From positions 124,001-188,000 of the forward strand of contig NZ_JYJA01000032.1 of assembly GCF_000956465.1 (NCBI RefSeq): a DNA stretch of 64,000 bases, in the 5' to 3' direction. The translations under genes were made by a program, and so were the position numbers. A model generated the notes under the pieces. That model saw only the letters and a list, made by a program, of their open reading frames with translations. It was not told where the DNA came from and made no database searches. Positions 15,911 through 24,751 of the stretch are shown one piece after another (the stretch's first letter is position 1; the number at the start of each line of letters is the position of its first letter). The DNA comes from Microbacterium trichothecenolyticum (GTDB lineage: Bacteria > Actinomycetota > Actinomycetes > Actinomycetales > Microbacteriaceae).

Positions 15911-16486
15911 TCAGGATGTGGGGGAGCCGTCGGGGTGGATGCAACCCGGCGGCTCAGAGTTGCCGCTGAGCGTGAAGTCCTCGCACGTGAGGAACCGGCT
16001 CTGGTTGAGACCCAGGACCAAGGACGCGACGGCGATGGCGGCGACGATGGCGAAGATGCCGAGTCGCACCCGCGGCGAATAGTCGGCGATCACGTCGGGC
16101 CACACGGTGCGCACGACCACCCACAGTGTGAACGGGATCCCGACGAGTCCGACCACGACCGCGAGAACATCGAACAGGTTGCCCCAGAGATCGTCCGCGG
16201 CGGGGGCGCTCGTGAAGGACAACACGAGCCACAGCGAAGGGATGACGAGCGCGATGGCACGGCCCACCTTCACCCGTGGCCGCGCCGGCTGGAACAGCAC
16301 CACGACGAAGCCGGCCGTCGCGACCACCCACACCGTCAGAAGCTGGTCGAAGAAAGGGGTGTGCCACGCCCCGAGCGTGAATGCCGGCCACCAGATCGCG
16401 CCGCTCATTCCGATGAGGACGATGCCGATGCCGCGATAGCGGGAGGGCGTCTTCGAGGCGCCGTCGGGCGCGGGTGTCGCTGTCAT
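15911..16486 (-). CDS. integral membrane protein, unknown function
   Basis: 191 residues. After a short polar N-terminus come five hydrophobic segments at about 20-38, 46-64, 75-92, 105-128 and 142-162. It ends in a Cys-containing polar tail (FLTCEDFTLSGNSEPPGC), probably extracytoplasmic. ATG 16486 is chosen because GGAGAGG lies upstream; the open frame continues further but has poor coding character. I do not recognise the family. Confidence 0.7.
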   Translation of the reverse strand: MTATPAPDGASKTPSRYRGIGIVLIGMSGAIWWPAFTLGAWHTPFFDQLLTVWVVATAGFVVVLFQPARPRVKVGRAIALVIPSLWLVLSFTSAPAADDLWGNLFDVLAVVVGLVGIPFTLWVVVRTVWPDVIADYSPRVRLGIFAIVAAIAVASLVLGLNQSRFLTCEDFTLSGNSEPPGCIHPDGSPTS

Positions 16487-16671
16487 CCCGGTCCTCTCCG
16501 GCGTGGTCCGTGTGACGTGCACAGTATTGCATTCGAGTGGAACGGCGGCAGATCGCGGGCGTGAACTCGTGTGGCGAAATGGCGTCGCCCCATGCTGTTC
16601 CGCGCGGCGTGTACGCGATATGGTGAGGCGACGGGCAGCTCGCCGTGATCCTGGGAACCGATCACGGCGCG

Positions 16672-16820
16672 GGCGCCCGGACTGGGGATCTCTGGGGCCT
16701 GGGCCGCTGATTTCCCCTTGCGCTCCCCCCGCGCAAGGACGGTCCCTCGGACGTTGCAAGCTGAAGCCTGTAGCGTCCGAGGGACCTCAGCCTGCCGCGC
16801 GCGCGTCGCGCGCCCCTGGG
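16672..16820 (+). ncRNA. possible structured RNA with a C-rich hairpin loop
   Basis: The 466-nt gap 16487-16952 holds no convincing gene. It contains two strong adjacent hairpins: CCTTGCGC-tcccccc-GCGCAAGG (16716-16738) and a perfect 13-bp stem 16741-16753/16774-16786 with a 20-nt loop. The poly-C loop recalls the actinobacterial 6C RNA family, but that family has two C-loops and only one is seen here. No T-tract terminator is visible and the ends are guesses. An unassigned RNA or a pair of regulatory hairpins are both possible. Confidence 0.35.
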
Positions 16821-16952
16821 GGGAGGGCTCGGCACTGGGGATGCCTATGCGACACGGTCGAAAGGTGCGGAACCCGGCCTGCAGCCACCCTAGCGCGCCA
16901 CCTCGGGCGCTCCCCTGGCCACACGCAGGAGACTGAACGATGCGTGCGAGCC

Positions 16953-17279
16953 TCAGCGGAATTCGCCGTCGGCGGACTCGATGATCTGCCGCATCACGTC
17001 GATCGAGATCTGCTCACTCTCGCCGTCGACCCACTCGTGGACGCTGAAGGGTATTCCCCGGCTGTCGAGGTAGTCGGCGGTCTTCTCGAGCCGAGGAACG
17101 ACCTGGATGTGGTCGTTGCCGAACAGCCCCGCCGTGTAGATGGGCTCGCCGTCGCGGATCGCACGTCGCAGCTCGACGGTGGAGCGTCCTGTGATGCGGT
17201 ACAGCGACTTCAGCACCTCACTGCCGAAATCGGGGGTTCCGTCGATGGTGAGCGAGAGGGCGTTCTCCGGCGTGGTCAC
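16953..17279 (-). CDS. conserved small protein, unknown function
   Basis: 108 residues from a GTG start. The middle (ELRRAIRDGEPIYTAGLFGN, then LEKTADYLDSRGIPFSVHEW) suggests a small alpha/beta fold resembling the L7/L12 C-terminal or a receiver-like unit in spacing only. There is no signal or membrane segment. It lies between the structured region and the AAA+ gene on the same strand. I do not recognise a function. Confidence 0.7.
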   Translation of the reverse strand: MTTPENALSLTIDGTPDFGSEVLKSLYRITGRSTVELRRAIRDGEPIYTAGLFGNDHIQVVPRLEKTADYLDSRGIPFSVHEWVDGESEQISIDVMRQIIESADGEFR

Positions 17280-17340
17280 TCGTCCATCACAGCACGTCGA
17301 TTCGCGATCGCGGTGCGTCGGTCGCTGCGACCGATGGCTA

Positions 17341-18774
17341 CTACGAACCCGCGAACCAGCCGAAGCTCGCCGTCTGGTGGTCGTGGGGTGGAGGGGGCGA
17401 TGACCCGTCCGTCGCGGAGCCGAGCATCGTGCGGGTGAGCTGCGCGCGCGAATCCATCAGGCGCGCGAGTTCGGCGACAAGATCGTCGTCGTGGGGGTCG
17501 CGCTCTTCCTGGGCCGCGCGGAGAACGGTGCGCCGCATCAGCTCCTTCGCGAACGAGCCGGTGGTGCCTTCGGCTCGCTCGGCCGCGCCGGTCAGGGCTG
17601 CGTCGCTGTAAGGCAGGTTGTGGGCGTAGCGGCGGAACAGCCGGCGTCGCTCAGGAAGGGCCGGCAGCGGCACCTCGACCGCGAGGTCGACACGTCCGGG
17701 GCGCTCGGCGAGTGCGCGTTCGAGCACTTCGACGCGGTTCGTGGTCATGATGAACGACACATCGGCGTCGCCGTCGAGACCGTCCAGTGCGTCGAGCACC
17801 TCGAACAGCAGGGGCTGGGGAGACCCGTGTCGTTCCATCGCGACGAGATCGATGTCTTCGAGGACGACGATCGCGGGCTGGAACGTGCGGGCGATCTCTG
17901 CCGCGGCGCTGACGAACCGGATGCTGGACCCGGTCAGCACCACAGCCGTCGTCTCAGGTGTCGCGCTGAGCAAGTGGCGCACGGTCAGCGTCTTGCCGGT
18001 TCCCGGCGGTCCGTAGAGCAGGACGCCGCGCTTCAGATGCTGGCCCGCACCTCGCAGCGCGTCACGGTGCGTGCCGATCGTCACGACGTGCTGGATGATC
18101 TCTTGGAGCACGCCCTCGGGAAGCACGATGTCTTCCGCCGCGACGGACGGACGCGCCACGAAAGTGGCGCCGGCCTCACGCCCGTACTCGGTGTGCTGGA
18201 ACGACAGCACCTGGCCCCGGAGCACGCTGAGCTCCACCATCCTCCGTCGGAGCGCGTCGAGGAATCGGGTGACCAGGGCGGCGTCGGCGGCCATGACCTC
18301 CACGAGGGCGGTCTGCCGGCCGTACTGGGGCGCCGCCGCGCGCTGAGCCAGCGCGACCGGGGCGCCCTCGAAGTGCAGAAGGCGGACTCCGAGTGAGACG
18401 ACGCGCCTGCTCGAGTCCGGGCCAGCCGCACGCTCGGCGTAGTCGACAGGTCCGACGTCGTACCGGACGTGACCGTTGCTGACGAACTCGGACAGTCCCT
18501 GGTGGTGGCGTTGATCACCTCCGGTGACGCCGACGAGACGTCCAGCGCCTTCTGCGGACAACGCTTCCAGAGCGATGTCGGCGTCGACCAGGCGGTGATC
18601 CGAGATCTGCTCCTGCACCACGGAGACGCGCTCGGCATCCGTCGCAAGGTGCTCGCTGATGAGGTCGCCGAGCGGAGTCCGAGCGAGAACCGTCTCGCGC
18701 GCGGCCAGCTCGTTGACACGGTGAAGGTAGTCGGACACGGCTCGCATCAGGTCGCGGTCATCCTCGTGCAGCAT
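17341..18774 (-). CDS. AAA+ ATPase (CDC48/FtsH-like ATPase domain)
   Basis: 477 residues. The N-terminal half (1-220) is an unrecognised all-purpose or substrate domain; the AAA+ module spans about 225-440. Walker A GPPGTGKT is at 255-262, Walker B VVLEDIDL at 303-310, sensor 1 TTN at 344-346, and an arginine-finger candidate RPGRVD near 358-363. No FtsH-type HEXXH protease follows, so it is an unfoldase or remodelling ATPase. It is divergent from an EAL gene 219 nt away. ATG 18774 has GAGAGG upstream. Partner and substrate are unknown. Confidence 0.87.
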   Translation of the reverse strand: MLHEDDRDLMRAVSDYLHRVNELAARETVLARTPLGDLISEHLATDAERVSVVQEQISDHRLVDADIALEALSAEGAGRLVGVTGGDQRHHQGLSEFVSNGHVRYDVGPVDYAERAAGPDSSRRVVSLGVRLLHFEGAPVALAQRAAAPQYGRQTALVEVMAADAALVTRFLDALRRRMVELSVLRGQVLSFQHTEYGREAGATFVARPSVAAEDIVLPEGVLQEIIQHVVTIGTHRDALRGAGQHLKRGVLLYGPPGTGKTLTVRHLLSATPETTAVVLTGSSIRFVSAAAEIARTFQPAIVVLEDIDLVAMERHGSPQPLLFEVLDALDGLDGDADVSFIMTTNRVEVLERALAERPGRVDLAVEVPLPALPERRRLFRRYAHNLPYSDAALTGAAERAEGTTGSFAKELMRRTVLRAAQEERDPHDDDLVAELARLMDSRAQLTRTMLGSATDGSSPPPPHDHQTASFGWFAGS

Positions 18775-18993
18775 GTCACCGAACCTCTCATGAACCGGCG
18801 ACAGCGCACCACTTCCCGATCATGCTTTCGCGGCCCGCGCCGGCGGTCGTGGACGGCGGCCCCCGCCTGCGTCGGAGCCCTTGACGGGGTACCCGAGACG
18901 TCGGCCGGCGTCAAGACGCCGTTTCGAAGCACGCGCGGTGCAAGAATTGCCGACGGGGAGCAGGGGTACCGGCCAGCACTGAAGCGAGAAGCC

Positions 18994-19740
18994 GTGGCTG
19001 TGAGAAGTGAGATATCGAGGGCGCTGACCCATGCGCTCGAGCGCTCGGAGATCACCGCGTGGTTCCAGCCGCAGATCGACCTCCTGAGCAATCGGGTGGT
19101 CGCCGTCGAGGCGCTCTGCCGGTGGAATCACGCGGAGTGGGGGCTGGTGGGACCCAACGAGTTCATCCCGGTCGCCGAAGAGGACGGGATGATCGCGGAG
19201 ATCGGCCGGTACATGGCCACGCGAGCGATGGCCGTGATGACCAAGTGGGGCATCGACGTCTCGGTCAACGTGTCACCCGCACAGCTGCAGGATTCCGCGT
19301 TCACGACGTGGCTGGGGCAGCTCGTCGAGAGAATCAGCCGACCCGCCCGGAGGCTCACGCTCGAGATCACCGAGGGCCGTCACATCGGCAACGTGTCGTC
19401 GGTCGTCGCCCGGCTCGATCGACTGCGAGCGCTGGGGCTGGGCATCGCGATCGATGATTACGGCGCCGGGCAGGCGTCTCTCACCCAGCTGAAGCGGCTT
19501 CACGCAACGGAACTCAAAATCGACCGCGCTCTCGTGATAGATGACTCCCCGTCGGCCGAACGCACGATGGGTGCCGCGATCGCGATCGCCCACGAGGCAG
19601 GTGTCCGCGTCGTCGCCGAGGGCATCGAGACGCCGGAGCAGCTCGAGAAGGTCAAGACGATGGGATGCGACCGCGGCCAGGGCTACCTGTTCGCGCGCCC
19701 CATGCCGCAGGCCCAGATGACAGCGCTCTTGGCGGGGTAG
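18994..19740 (+). CDS. stand-alone EAL-domain cyclic-di-GMP phosphodiesterase
   Basis: 248 residues, essentially one EAL domain. Key residues are present: E39-A-L, N92 (NVSPAQL), E124/E127 (LEITEG), D154-D155 (IDDYGAG), K175 (LKID), E209 (VVAEGIET), and GQGYLFARP near the end. That set is normally sufficient for Mg-dependent hydrolysis of c-di-GMP to pGpG. There is no sensor or GGDEF domain, so control would be transcriptional or by partner. GTG 18994 is chosen because the EAL fold starts right after it; the longer upstream frame overlaps the divergent AAA+ gene. Confidence 0.9.
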   Translation: MAVRSEISRALTHALERSEITAWFQPQIDLLSNRVVAVEALCRWNHAEWGLVGPNEFIPVAEEDGMIAEIGRYMATRAMAVMTKWGIDVSVNVSPAQLQDSAFTTWLGQLVERISRPARRLTLEITEGRHIGNVSSVVARLDRLRALGLGIAIDDYGAGQASLTQLKRLHATELKIDRALVIDDSPSAERTMGAAIAIAHEAGVRVVAEGIETPEQLEKVKTMGCDRGQGYLFARPMPQAQMTALLAG

Positions 19741-19812
19741 TCGGTTTCGGAGCGCGTCACGGATGCCTCGAGCGGCACGCGGCGGACGTCGTGACCGCGG
19801 GCCTGGGGAGGA

Positions 19813-20043
19813 TCAGCGCGGCAGCTGGTCGCCCTGGCCGCCGGGAGGTTGCGACGGGATGTCGTTCGGTTTCGCGTTTCGCGCCCGCTCCTGATCGTCG
19901 GTGCGGGTGCGGGTGCGGGGGCGGTTCGCGTCGAAGGGTGCGTAGGCGCGCCAGTGCATGCTGGCGGCTTTCGCCCACTTCTTGTCCCGTGCAGCGCGCT
20001 GCTGGTCGGGGGTCGGATCGTTGGGAGGGTGATGTCTGTCCAT
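19813..20043 (-). CDS. small hydrophilic protein, unknown
   Basis: 76 residues, rich in Arg, Asp, Pro and Gln (MDRHHPPNDPTPDQQRAARD). The core RDKKWAKAASMHWRAYAPF looks like real protein rather than antisense translation. ATG 20043 has AAGG about 9 nt upstream. It is probably disordered. No function is assigned, and it could still be spurious. Confidence 0.45.
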   Translation of the reverse strand: MDRHHPPNDPTPDQQRAARDKKWAKAASMHWRAYAPFDANRPRTRTRTDDQERARNAKPNDIPSQPPGGQGDQLPR

Positions 20044-20158
20044 CTTCGGACCTTACGCGTCACAGATGTGTGCCCTCCCAGGTGCACGGCGACCACGTGA
20101 CGGTCGTTCGTCGGGTGGAACCTGAGAGCCGCACATGTACGGCGCGTATCGTTCGATC

Positions 20159-20707
20159 ATGGAGACACAGACACGAACGAGCGGCGCCGATGTCGCTGCG
20201 CTGGGCCTGGGATCAGTGCTGGTGGGTTCGTTGCCTGCCGCGCTGCTGACAGACCACGCCCCGGAGCGTTACACAGTGGAGGCGGTATTCACCCGTCGCC
20301 CTGAACGAGACGAGGTGACGGAGATCCTGGGGAGCGAGACTCGGGATCGACTCGCGAGGGCGGGCTACCCGACGGTCGAGGTGACGGTCTCGGACCGTCG
20401 ACTGGAAATCGCGAACACGAACCTGGAAGAGCTCAGGGACGGGCTTGCAGAGGTGCTGGCGAATCGACTGGCAGAGATCACTGCTGGTGTTCGAGCTCGA
20501 CAGGATGCCGCAGCCGTGAAGTTCCACGATGCAGCGGAGAGCGAGCAGGCCCGAGCGGCCGCCGTGGCAGCCCTCGCGGAATCCATCGCATTCCACGTCT
20601 CGGCGTCGGCGGAGTCGTCCGGAGCCGAGCACGATCAGGCGGCCGGCGCCGCGAAGGATCGAGAGCGGATCGACAGTTGGCGGACCGAGGGCGGGCACGG
20701 CCGCTGA
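20159..20707 (+). CDS. hypothetical protein, possible host-attachment/eRF1-like fold
   Basis: 182 residues. Two halves are seen: an N-terminal segment with VLVGSLPAALLTDHAPERYTV and RRPERDEVTEILGSETRD, and an Ala/Glu-rich helical C-terminus. The fold name is only a suggestion from strand/helix spacing. A TATCGT -10-like hexamer ends 6 nt before ATG 20159, which would make a leaderless mRNA; ATG 20135 (MYGAYRS) is the alternative. It precedes the lipid-kinase gene by 37 nt and may be co-transcribed. Confidence 0.6.
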   Translation: METQTRTSGADVAALGLGSVLVGSLPAALLTDHAPERYTVEAVFTRRPERDEVTEILGSETRDRLARAGYPTVEVTVSDRRLEIANTNLEELRDGLAEVLANRLAEITAGVRARQDAAAVKFHDAAESEQARAAAVAALAESIAFHVSASAESSGAEHDQAAGAAKDRERIDSWRTEGGHGR

Positions 20708-20744
20708 GCACGACCGGCGGCCGGATGCAGGCCCGGGCCGGCAG

Positions 20745-21746
20745 ATGAGCGGATCGGAGCGGACGAGCGAAGGGCAACCGCACGCGGCCGTCGTCTACAA
20801 CCCGACGAAGGCGCCGCTCGAACGCATCCGCACGGCGGTTGCCGAGCATGAGCGTCGCCTGCAGTGGCGGCCGACGCGGTGGTACCAGACCGCGAGCGAT
20901 GATGCCGGCCGCGCTGCCGCGGGGCAGGCTGCCGCGGGCGGCCCGGCGGTCGTGATCGTCGCCGGCGGAGACGGCACGGTCCGAGCCGTGGCCGAGGTCA
21001 TGCGCGGCACCGGTATTCCGGTCGCGCTGGTCCCCTCCGGCACGGGGAACCTTCTGGCCCGCGACCTCGGCACACCCCTCAACGACATCACCGCCAGCGT
21101 CTCGGTGGCCTTCACGGGCGTCGATCGCGCGGTCGATGTCGGTGTCGCGGAGGTCGAGGACGAGGATGGCGTCCGACGCGTCCACGTGTTCATGGTGATG
21201 GCGGGGATCGGCCTCGACGCCCAGATGGCGAAGGACACCAGCGCGATCGCGAAGAAGCGGCTCGGATGGTTTGCGTACGTCACGCCGATCGCGCGGTCGA
21301 TCGTCGCGAATCGGCTCTTCCACCTGACGTACCGCATCGATGGCGGACGCAGCAGGTCCACCCGCGCGCACACGGTCATCGTGGGCAACTGCGGAACCCT
21401 CACAGGGAACATGCTGCTGATCCCTGCCGCGGTCATCGACGACGGTCTCCTGGACGTCGTCATCATGCGCCCGGCGGGCCTGTTCGGCTGGGCTCAGATC
21501 GGAACGAGGCTCACGCTGCAGAGCGCGGCTCGTCGCTCCCGTTTCACCCGGCGATGGCTCTCGCGGTCGCCTGACCTTCATGCGCTCGGGTACGTCCAGG
21601 GCGAGCAGTTCGAGGCGCGCTTCGACACGCCTCACGCCGTAGAACTGGACGGCGACCCTTTCGGGCACGTCATCCGCGCCCGCATCAGTGTCGGGCCCGG
21701 CGCGTTGCACGTCCGCGTCGTCGCCCCGTTGTCGCCCGCGTCGTGA
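20745..21746 (+). CDS. diacylglycerol/lipid kinase catalytic-domain protein
   Basis: 333 residues. The N-terminal kinase domain has VVYNPTKA (17-24), the nucleotide-binding GGDGT (74-78) and PSGTGNLLARDLG (97-109). The C-terminal beta-sandwich has NCGTLTGNMLLIP and DGLLDVVIM. It is the DagK/YegS/LcsB type that phosphorylates diacylglycerol or a related lipid at the inner membrane face using ATP. ATG 20745 is preferred over the longer frame, which overlaps the preceding gene. It converges on a tiny membrane-protein gene. Confidence 0.92.
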   Translation: MSGSERTSEGQPHAAVVYNPTKAPLERIRTAVAEHERRLQWRPTRWYQTASDDAGRAAAGQAAAGGPAVVIVAGGDGTVRAVAEVMRGTGIPVALVPSGTGNLLARDLGTPLNDITASVSVAFTGVDRAVDVGVAEVEDEDGVRRVHVFMVMAGIGLDAQMAKDTSAIAKKRLGWFAYVTPIARSIVANRLFHLTYRIDGGRSRSTRAHTVIVGNCGTLTGNMLLIPAAVIDDGLLDVVIMRPAGLFGWAQIGTRLTLQSAARRSRFTRRWLSRSPDLHALGYVQGEQFEARFDTPHAVELDGDPFGHVIRARISVGPGALHVRVVAPLSPAS

Positions 21747-21756
21747 TCCTGCTCGA

Positions 21757-21921
21757 CTACTGCTTGAGGCGCCGGGCGCGCTGGCGGATGATTCCGAAGA
21801 TGATGGTGCCGACGAAGAGCACGATCCCGATGATGCCCAGCCACATCAGGCCGTCGAAGACGAACCCGACGATCGACAGCACCACCCAGGCCACCAGCAG
21901 GATGAGAAGGACTGTCCACAT
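21757..21921 (-). CDS. 54-aa two-helix membrane protein
   Basis: Begins MWTVLLILLVAWVVLSIVGF; two transmembrane helices separated by FDGLMW and a basic tail RQRARRLKQ. GAGGG lies just upstream of ATG 21921. Small proteins of this make-up are common in Microbacteriaceae; the function is unknown. The longer frame adds an unlikely basic N-terminus. Confidence 0.68.
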   Translation of the reverse strand: MWTVLLILLVAWVVLSIVGFVFDGLMWLGIIGIVLFVGTIIFGIIRQRARRLKQ

Positions 21922-22040
21922 ATCCCTCACCGTACGCTCGTCGCGCGACGGAAGACAGAGCACCGCCTGCACGCCGACGGCGCGTGTACGCTCGTATGAA
22001 GGGCACCGAGACCCCGCGCCTGGTCATTCTGAGATGAACG

Positions 22041-22751
22041 GTGGCGCAAGCGATGTCCACGACACCCGACGATCAGCCGGGCGATGCCTTCGCGATCGCC
22101 GCGGCCGCGCTCACCGCCGGCGACGACGACCTGTGCTCGCCGTTGCGAGCCGCTGTCTCGATGTCCGGCGCGGTGGTGTCCACGCTCGGCTCGCCGATGG
22201 GCTCCGAAACGGTGTGTGCCAGCACGAAGCTCGGCGCGCGGATCGACGAGATCCAGATCGACCTCGGCGAGGGGCCGTCCTGGGAAGCCCTGCGCACCAG
22301 GCTGCCCGTCGCCGCGTCCGACCTCCAGGTCGACGGCGGGGCGCTATGGCCCGGCACTTGGGCCGCCCTGCGAGAGCTCGACGTGGGGGCGCTTTTCGCC
22401 TTCCCCCTGTTCGTCAGCACGCTCGGGATCGGCTCCATCGCCCTCTATTCGATGAACGCCCGCGAGTTGTCCGACGCCGACATCGACCGGATGAGCCGCC
22501 TGGCGGCCATCGTCTCCGGCACTCTGCTCAGGAGGGCGCTGAGCCGTATCGACACGCCGAACGACGGCGCGGAGGACGAGCCGTACTCCCGTCGTGAGGT
22601 GCACCAGGCGACCGGAATGGTGGCAGCGAGGAACAGGATCGGCGTGGACGACGCCCTCCTGCTCCTGCGCGGCCACGCGTACGCCGTGGGGCGTCCGGTG
22701 CGCGATGTCGCGACGGATGTCATCGCACGGCGACTCGACCTGAGCCTGTGA
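22041..22751 (+). CDS. GAF-ANTAR RNA-binding antiterminator, first of a pair
   Basis: 236 residues: GAF sensor domain about 15-165 and a C-terminal ANTAR three-helix domain about 180-235 (REVHQATGMVAARNRIGVDD, ending with the Arg-Arg-Leu motif). ANTAR domains bind paired-hexanucleotide RNA hairpins and prevent termination. The GAF ligand is unknown. GTG 22041 or ATG 22053 may be the start. It lies 21 nt upstream of a second GAF-ANTAR gene, so they form an operon. Confidence 0.88.
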   Translation: MAQAMSTTPDDQPGDAFAIAAAALTAGDDDLCSPLRAAVSMSGAVVSTLGSPMGSETVCASTKLGARIDEIQIDLGEGPSWEALRTRLPVAASDLQVDGGALWPGTWAALRELDVGALFAFPLFVSTLGIGSIALYSMNARELSDADIDRMSRLAAIVSGTLLRRALSRIDTPNDGAEDEPYSRREVHQATGMVAARNRIGVDDALLLLRGHAYAVGRPVRDVATDVIARRLDLSL

Positions 22752-22772
22752 TCCAAGGCTTAGGATGACGGC

Positions 22773-23486
22773 ATGACGGCGCTCACCCGCGAGCATCAGC
22801 TGCTGGGGACCTTCGTCACCCTGGCGGACTCCCTGGTCGACGATTTCGACGTCGTCGATGTGCTCCAGCGACTCGTCGACGACTGCATCTCGCTCTTCGA
22901 CGCGTCGGCTGCCGGCATCCTGCTGCTGAGCCCGTCGAACCGGCTCGAGGTGATCGCCTCCACCAGTGAGCGAAGCGAACTCGTCGAGCTGATGCAGTTG
23001 CGCGTCGGTGCGGGCCCGTGCGTCGAGGCGGCGACAGCGGGTGAGGTCGTCTCTGTCTACGACATCGACCAGATCGCCCATCGTTGGCCCGCGTTCGCCG
23101 CCGATGCGCGCGCCTCCGGGTTCTCGTCGATCCATGCGATTCCGCTGCGGCTGCGCGACTCGACACTGGGATCGCTGAACCTCTTCCGCGATGAGGCCGG
23201 GGCGCTGAACCCGGCCGATGCCGCCGCCGCGCAGGCACTGGCCGATATCGCCACGATCAGCATTCTGCAGCAGCGGTTGGTCGAGGAGTCCGAGCTCGCA
23301 CAGGCTCAGCTTCAGCGCGCGCTGGACAGTCGCGTGGTGATCGAGCAGGCCAAGGGATACCTCGCTCAGATGCTGGACATCGACATGGATGAGGCGTTCG
23401 CGCGCATCCGGCGCCACGCCCGATCCACCCAGACGCGCATCGGCGTCGTCGCGCGCGATGTCGTCGCCGGACGCCTGTCGCTCTGA
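22773..23486 (+). CDS. GAF-ANTAR RNA-binding antiterminator, second of a pair
   Basis: 237 residues: GAF about 20-160 (LVDDCISLFDASAAGILLLS; GSLNLFRDEAG) then ANTAR about 175-235 (LDSRVVIEQAKGYLAQMLDI, the canonical QAKG motif). This copy is closer to the family consensus than its upstream neighbour. AGGATGAC gives a ribosome site before ATG 22773. The two proteins could heterodimerise (inference). It converges on the desaturase gene across a short GC-rich hairpin. Confidence 0.9.
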   Translation: MTALTREHQLLGTFVTLADSLVDDFDVVDVLQRLVDDCISLFDASAAGILLLSPSNRLEVIASTSERSELVELMQLRVGAGPCVEAATAGEVVSVYDIDQIAHRWPAFAADARASGFSSIHAIPLRLRDSTLGSLNLFRDEAGALNPADAAAAQALADIATISILQQRLVEESELAQAQLQRALDSRVVIEQAKGYLAQMLDIDMDEAFARIRRHARSTQTRIGVVARDVVAGRLSL

Positions 23487-23510
23487 TCCCCCCGTTCGGG
23501 GCGGGCGGGG

Positions 23511-24611
23511 CTAGACGGCTTGCCGCTGCAGGAGCAACGGGCACTCGAAGGGATCCCGCTCGCCGAGTCCGACCTTGTTGATGTAGCGGACGACGATTCC
23601 GTAGGACTGCCAGAGGCCTGTCTCGGTGTACGGCACGCCGTGTTCCACGCAGAATGCCCGGATCATTCGCGACGCATGGCGCAGGTGCGGTCGAGGCATC
23701 GACGGGAACAGGTGATGCTCGATCTGGTAGTTGAGTCCTCCCATGGCCGTGTCGAGCAGCCTGCTGCCACGGATGTCGCGGCTCATCAGCACCTGGCGAT
23801 GGAGGAAGTCGACCTTGACGTCGGCTGGGACGAGCGGCATCCCCTTGTGATTCGGGGCGAACGCCATCCCCATGTAGACGCCGAACAGGCCGAGCTGGAC
23901 GCCGAGGAAGGCGAATGCGATCCCCGGGGACAGCACGAGGAAGACGAGAACGACGAACCCGATGATCCGCACCGCGAGGAAGGCGATCTCGATCGGACGG
24001 TGTCTGAGCTGCTCGCGCGCGAACACGCGCCGCACGCTCGATGCGTGCAACGAGAGGCCTTCGAGCAAGAGGATCGGGAAGAACAGCACTCCCTGATGCG
24101 CGATCAGCCAGCGCAGCGGCCCGCTTCGACTCGCGCGCCGACGGTCCGCCTGCTCCGGGGTGAACGCGATGACCGGCAGTTCGATATCGGGGTCGCTGCC
24201 GATCTTGTTGGGGTTGGCATGATGACGCGTGTGCTTGTGCTGCCACCAGCCGTAGCTCATGCCCACGAGAAGGTTTCCCAGGACGAGACTGGTCCAGTCG
24301 TTCCACCGGCCCGACCGGAAGATCTGTCGATGCGCGGCGTCATGTCCGAGCATCGCGACCTGTGTGAGCAGGACGGCGAGGACGGCGCCGGTGACCAGCT
24401 GCCACCAGGTGTCGCCGAGGAGCACGAACACGACGAGCGCGCTGGCGACGGCGATCGGCGCCGCGATGAGCTTGGTCCAGTAGTAGCCGTAGCGGCGCCG
24501 CATGAGGCCGCTCCCGGTCACCATCTTCGACAACTCGGTGTAGAGATTCGGCGCCTTCGGCGTCGTGGATCGCACGCTTGAGGCGATCGACCCGGGAGTG
24601 TTGATGGCCAT
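23511..24611 (-). CDS. membrane fatty-acid (acyl) desaturase
   Basis: 366 residues. The three histidine boxes of the membrane di-iron desaturases are intact: H90-D-A-A-H94, H125-x4-H130-H131 (HKHTRHH) and Q296-x2-H-H (NYQIEHHLFP). Four transmembrane stretches (about 50-85, 105-125, 170-192, 208-250) flank them. The QIEHH third box resembles front-end/acyl-CoA desaturases such as DesA3. It introduces a double bond in membrane acyl chains and is often cold- or stress-induced. AGGAG lies 6 nt before ATG 24611. The 140-nt gap upstream holds its promoter region. Confidence 0.92.
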   Translation of the reverse strand: MAINTPGSIASSVRSTTPKAPNLYTELSKMVTGSGLMRRRYGYYWTKLIAAPIAVASALVVFVLLGDTWWQLVTGAVLAVLLTQVAMLGHDAAHRQIFRSGRWNDWTSLVLGNLLVGMSYGWWQHKHTRHHANPNKIGSDPDIELPVIAFTPEQADRRRASRSGPLRWLIAHQGVLFFPILLLEGLSLHASSVRRVFAREQLRHRPIEIAFLAVRIIGFVVLVFLVLSPGIAFAFLGVQLGLFGVYMGMAFAPNHKGMPLVPADVKVDFLHRQVLMSRDIRGSRLLDTAMGGLNYQIEHHLFPSMPRPHLRHASRMIRAFCVEHGVPYTETGLWQSYGIVVRYINKVGLGERDPFECPLLLQRQAV

Positions 24612-24751
24612 CTTGTGCTCCTGTCAGACGAAGCGCACGGCGTGCGCCAATGACAGGGTCCGGGCCATCTGATCTCAGGTTACGCCCGTTGTCGGCTGTG
24701 CGTGTCTGCATGCAGGAAACACGGAGGCTGTCTCCTCAACTCGCCGTCAGG

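Noticed and set aside
16672..16952. RNase P RNA, tmRNA, SRP RNA
   Set aside because: None of their universally conserved blocks is present in either strand.
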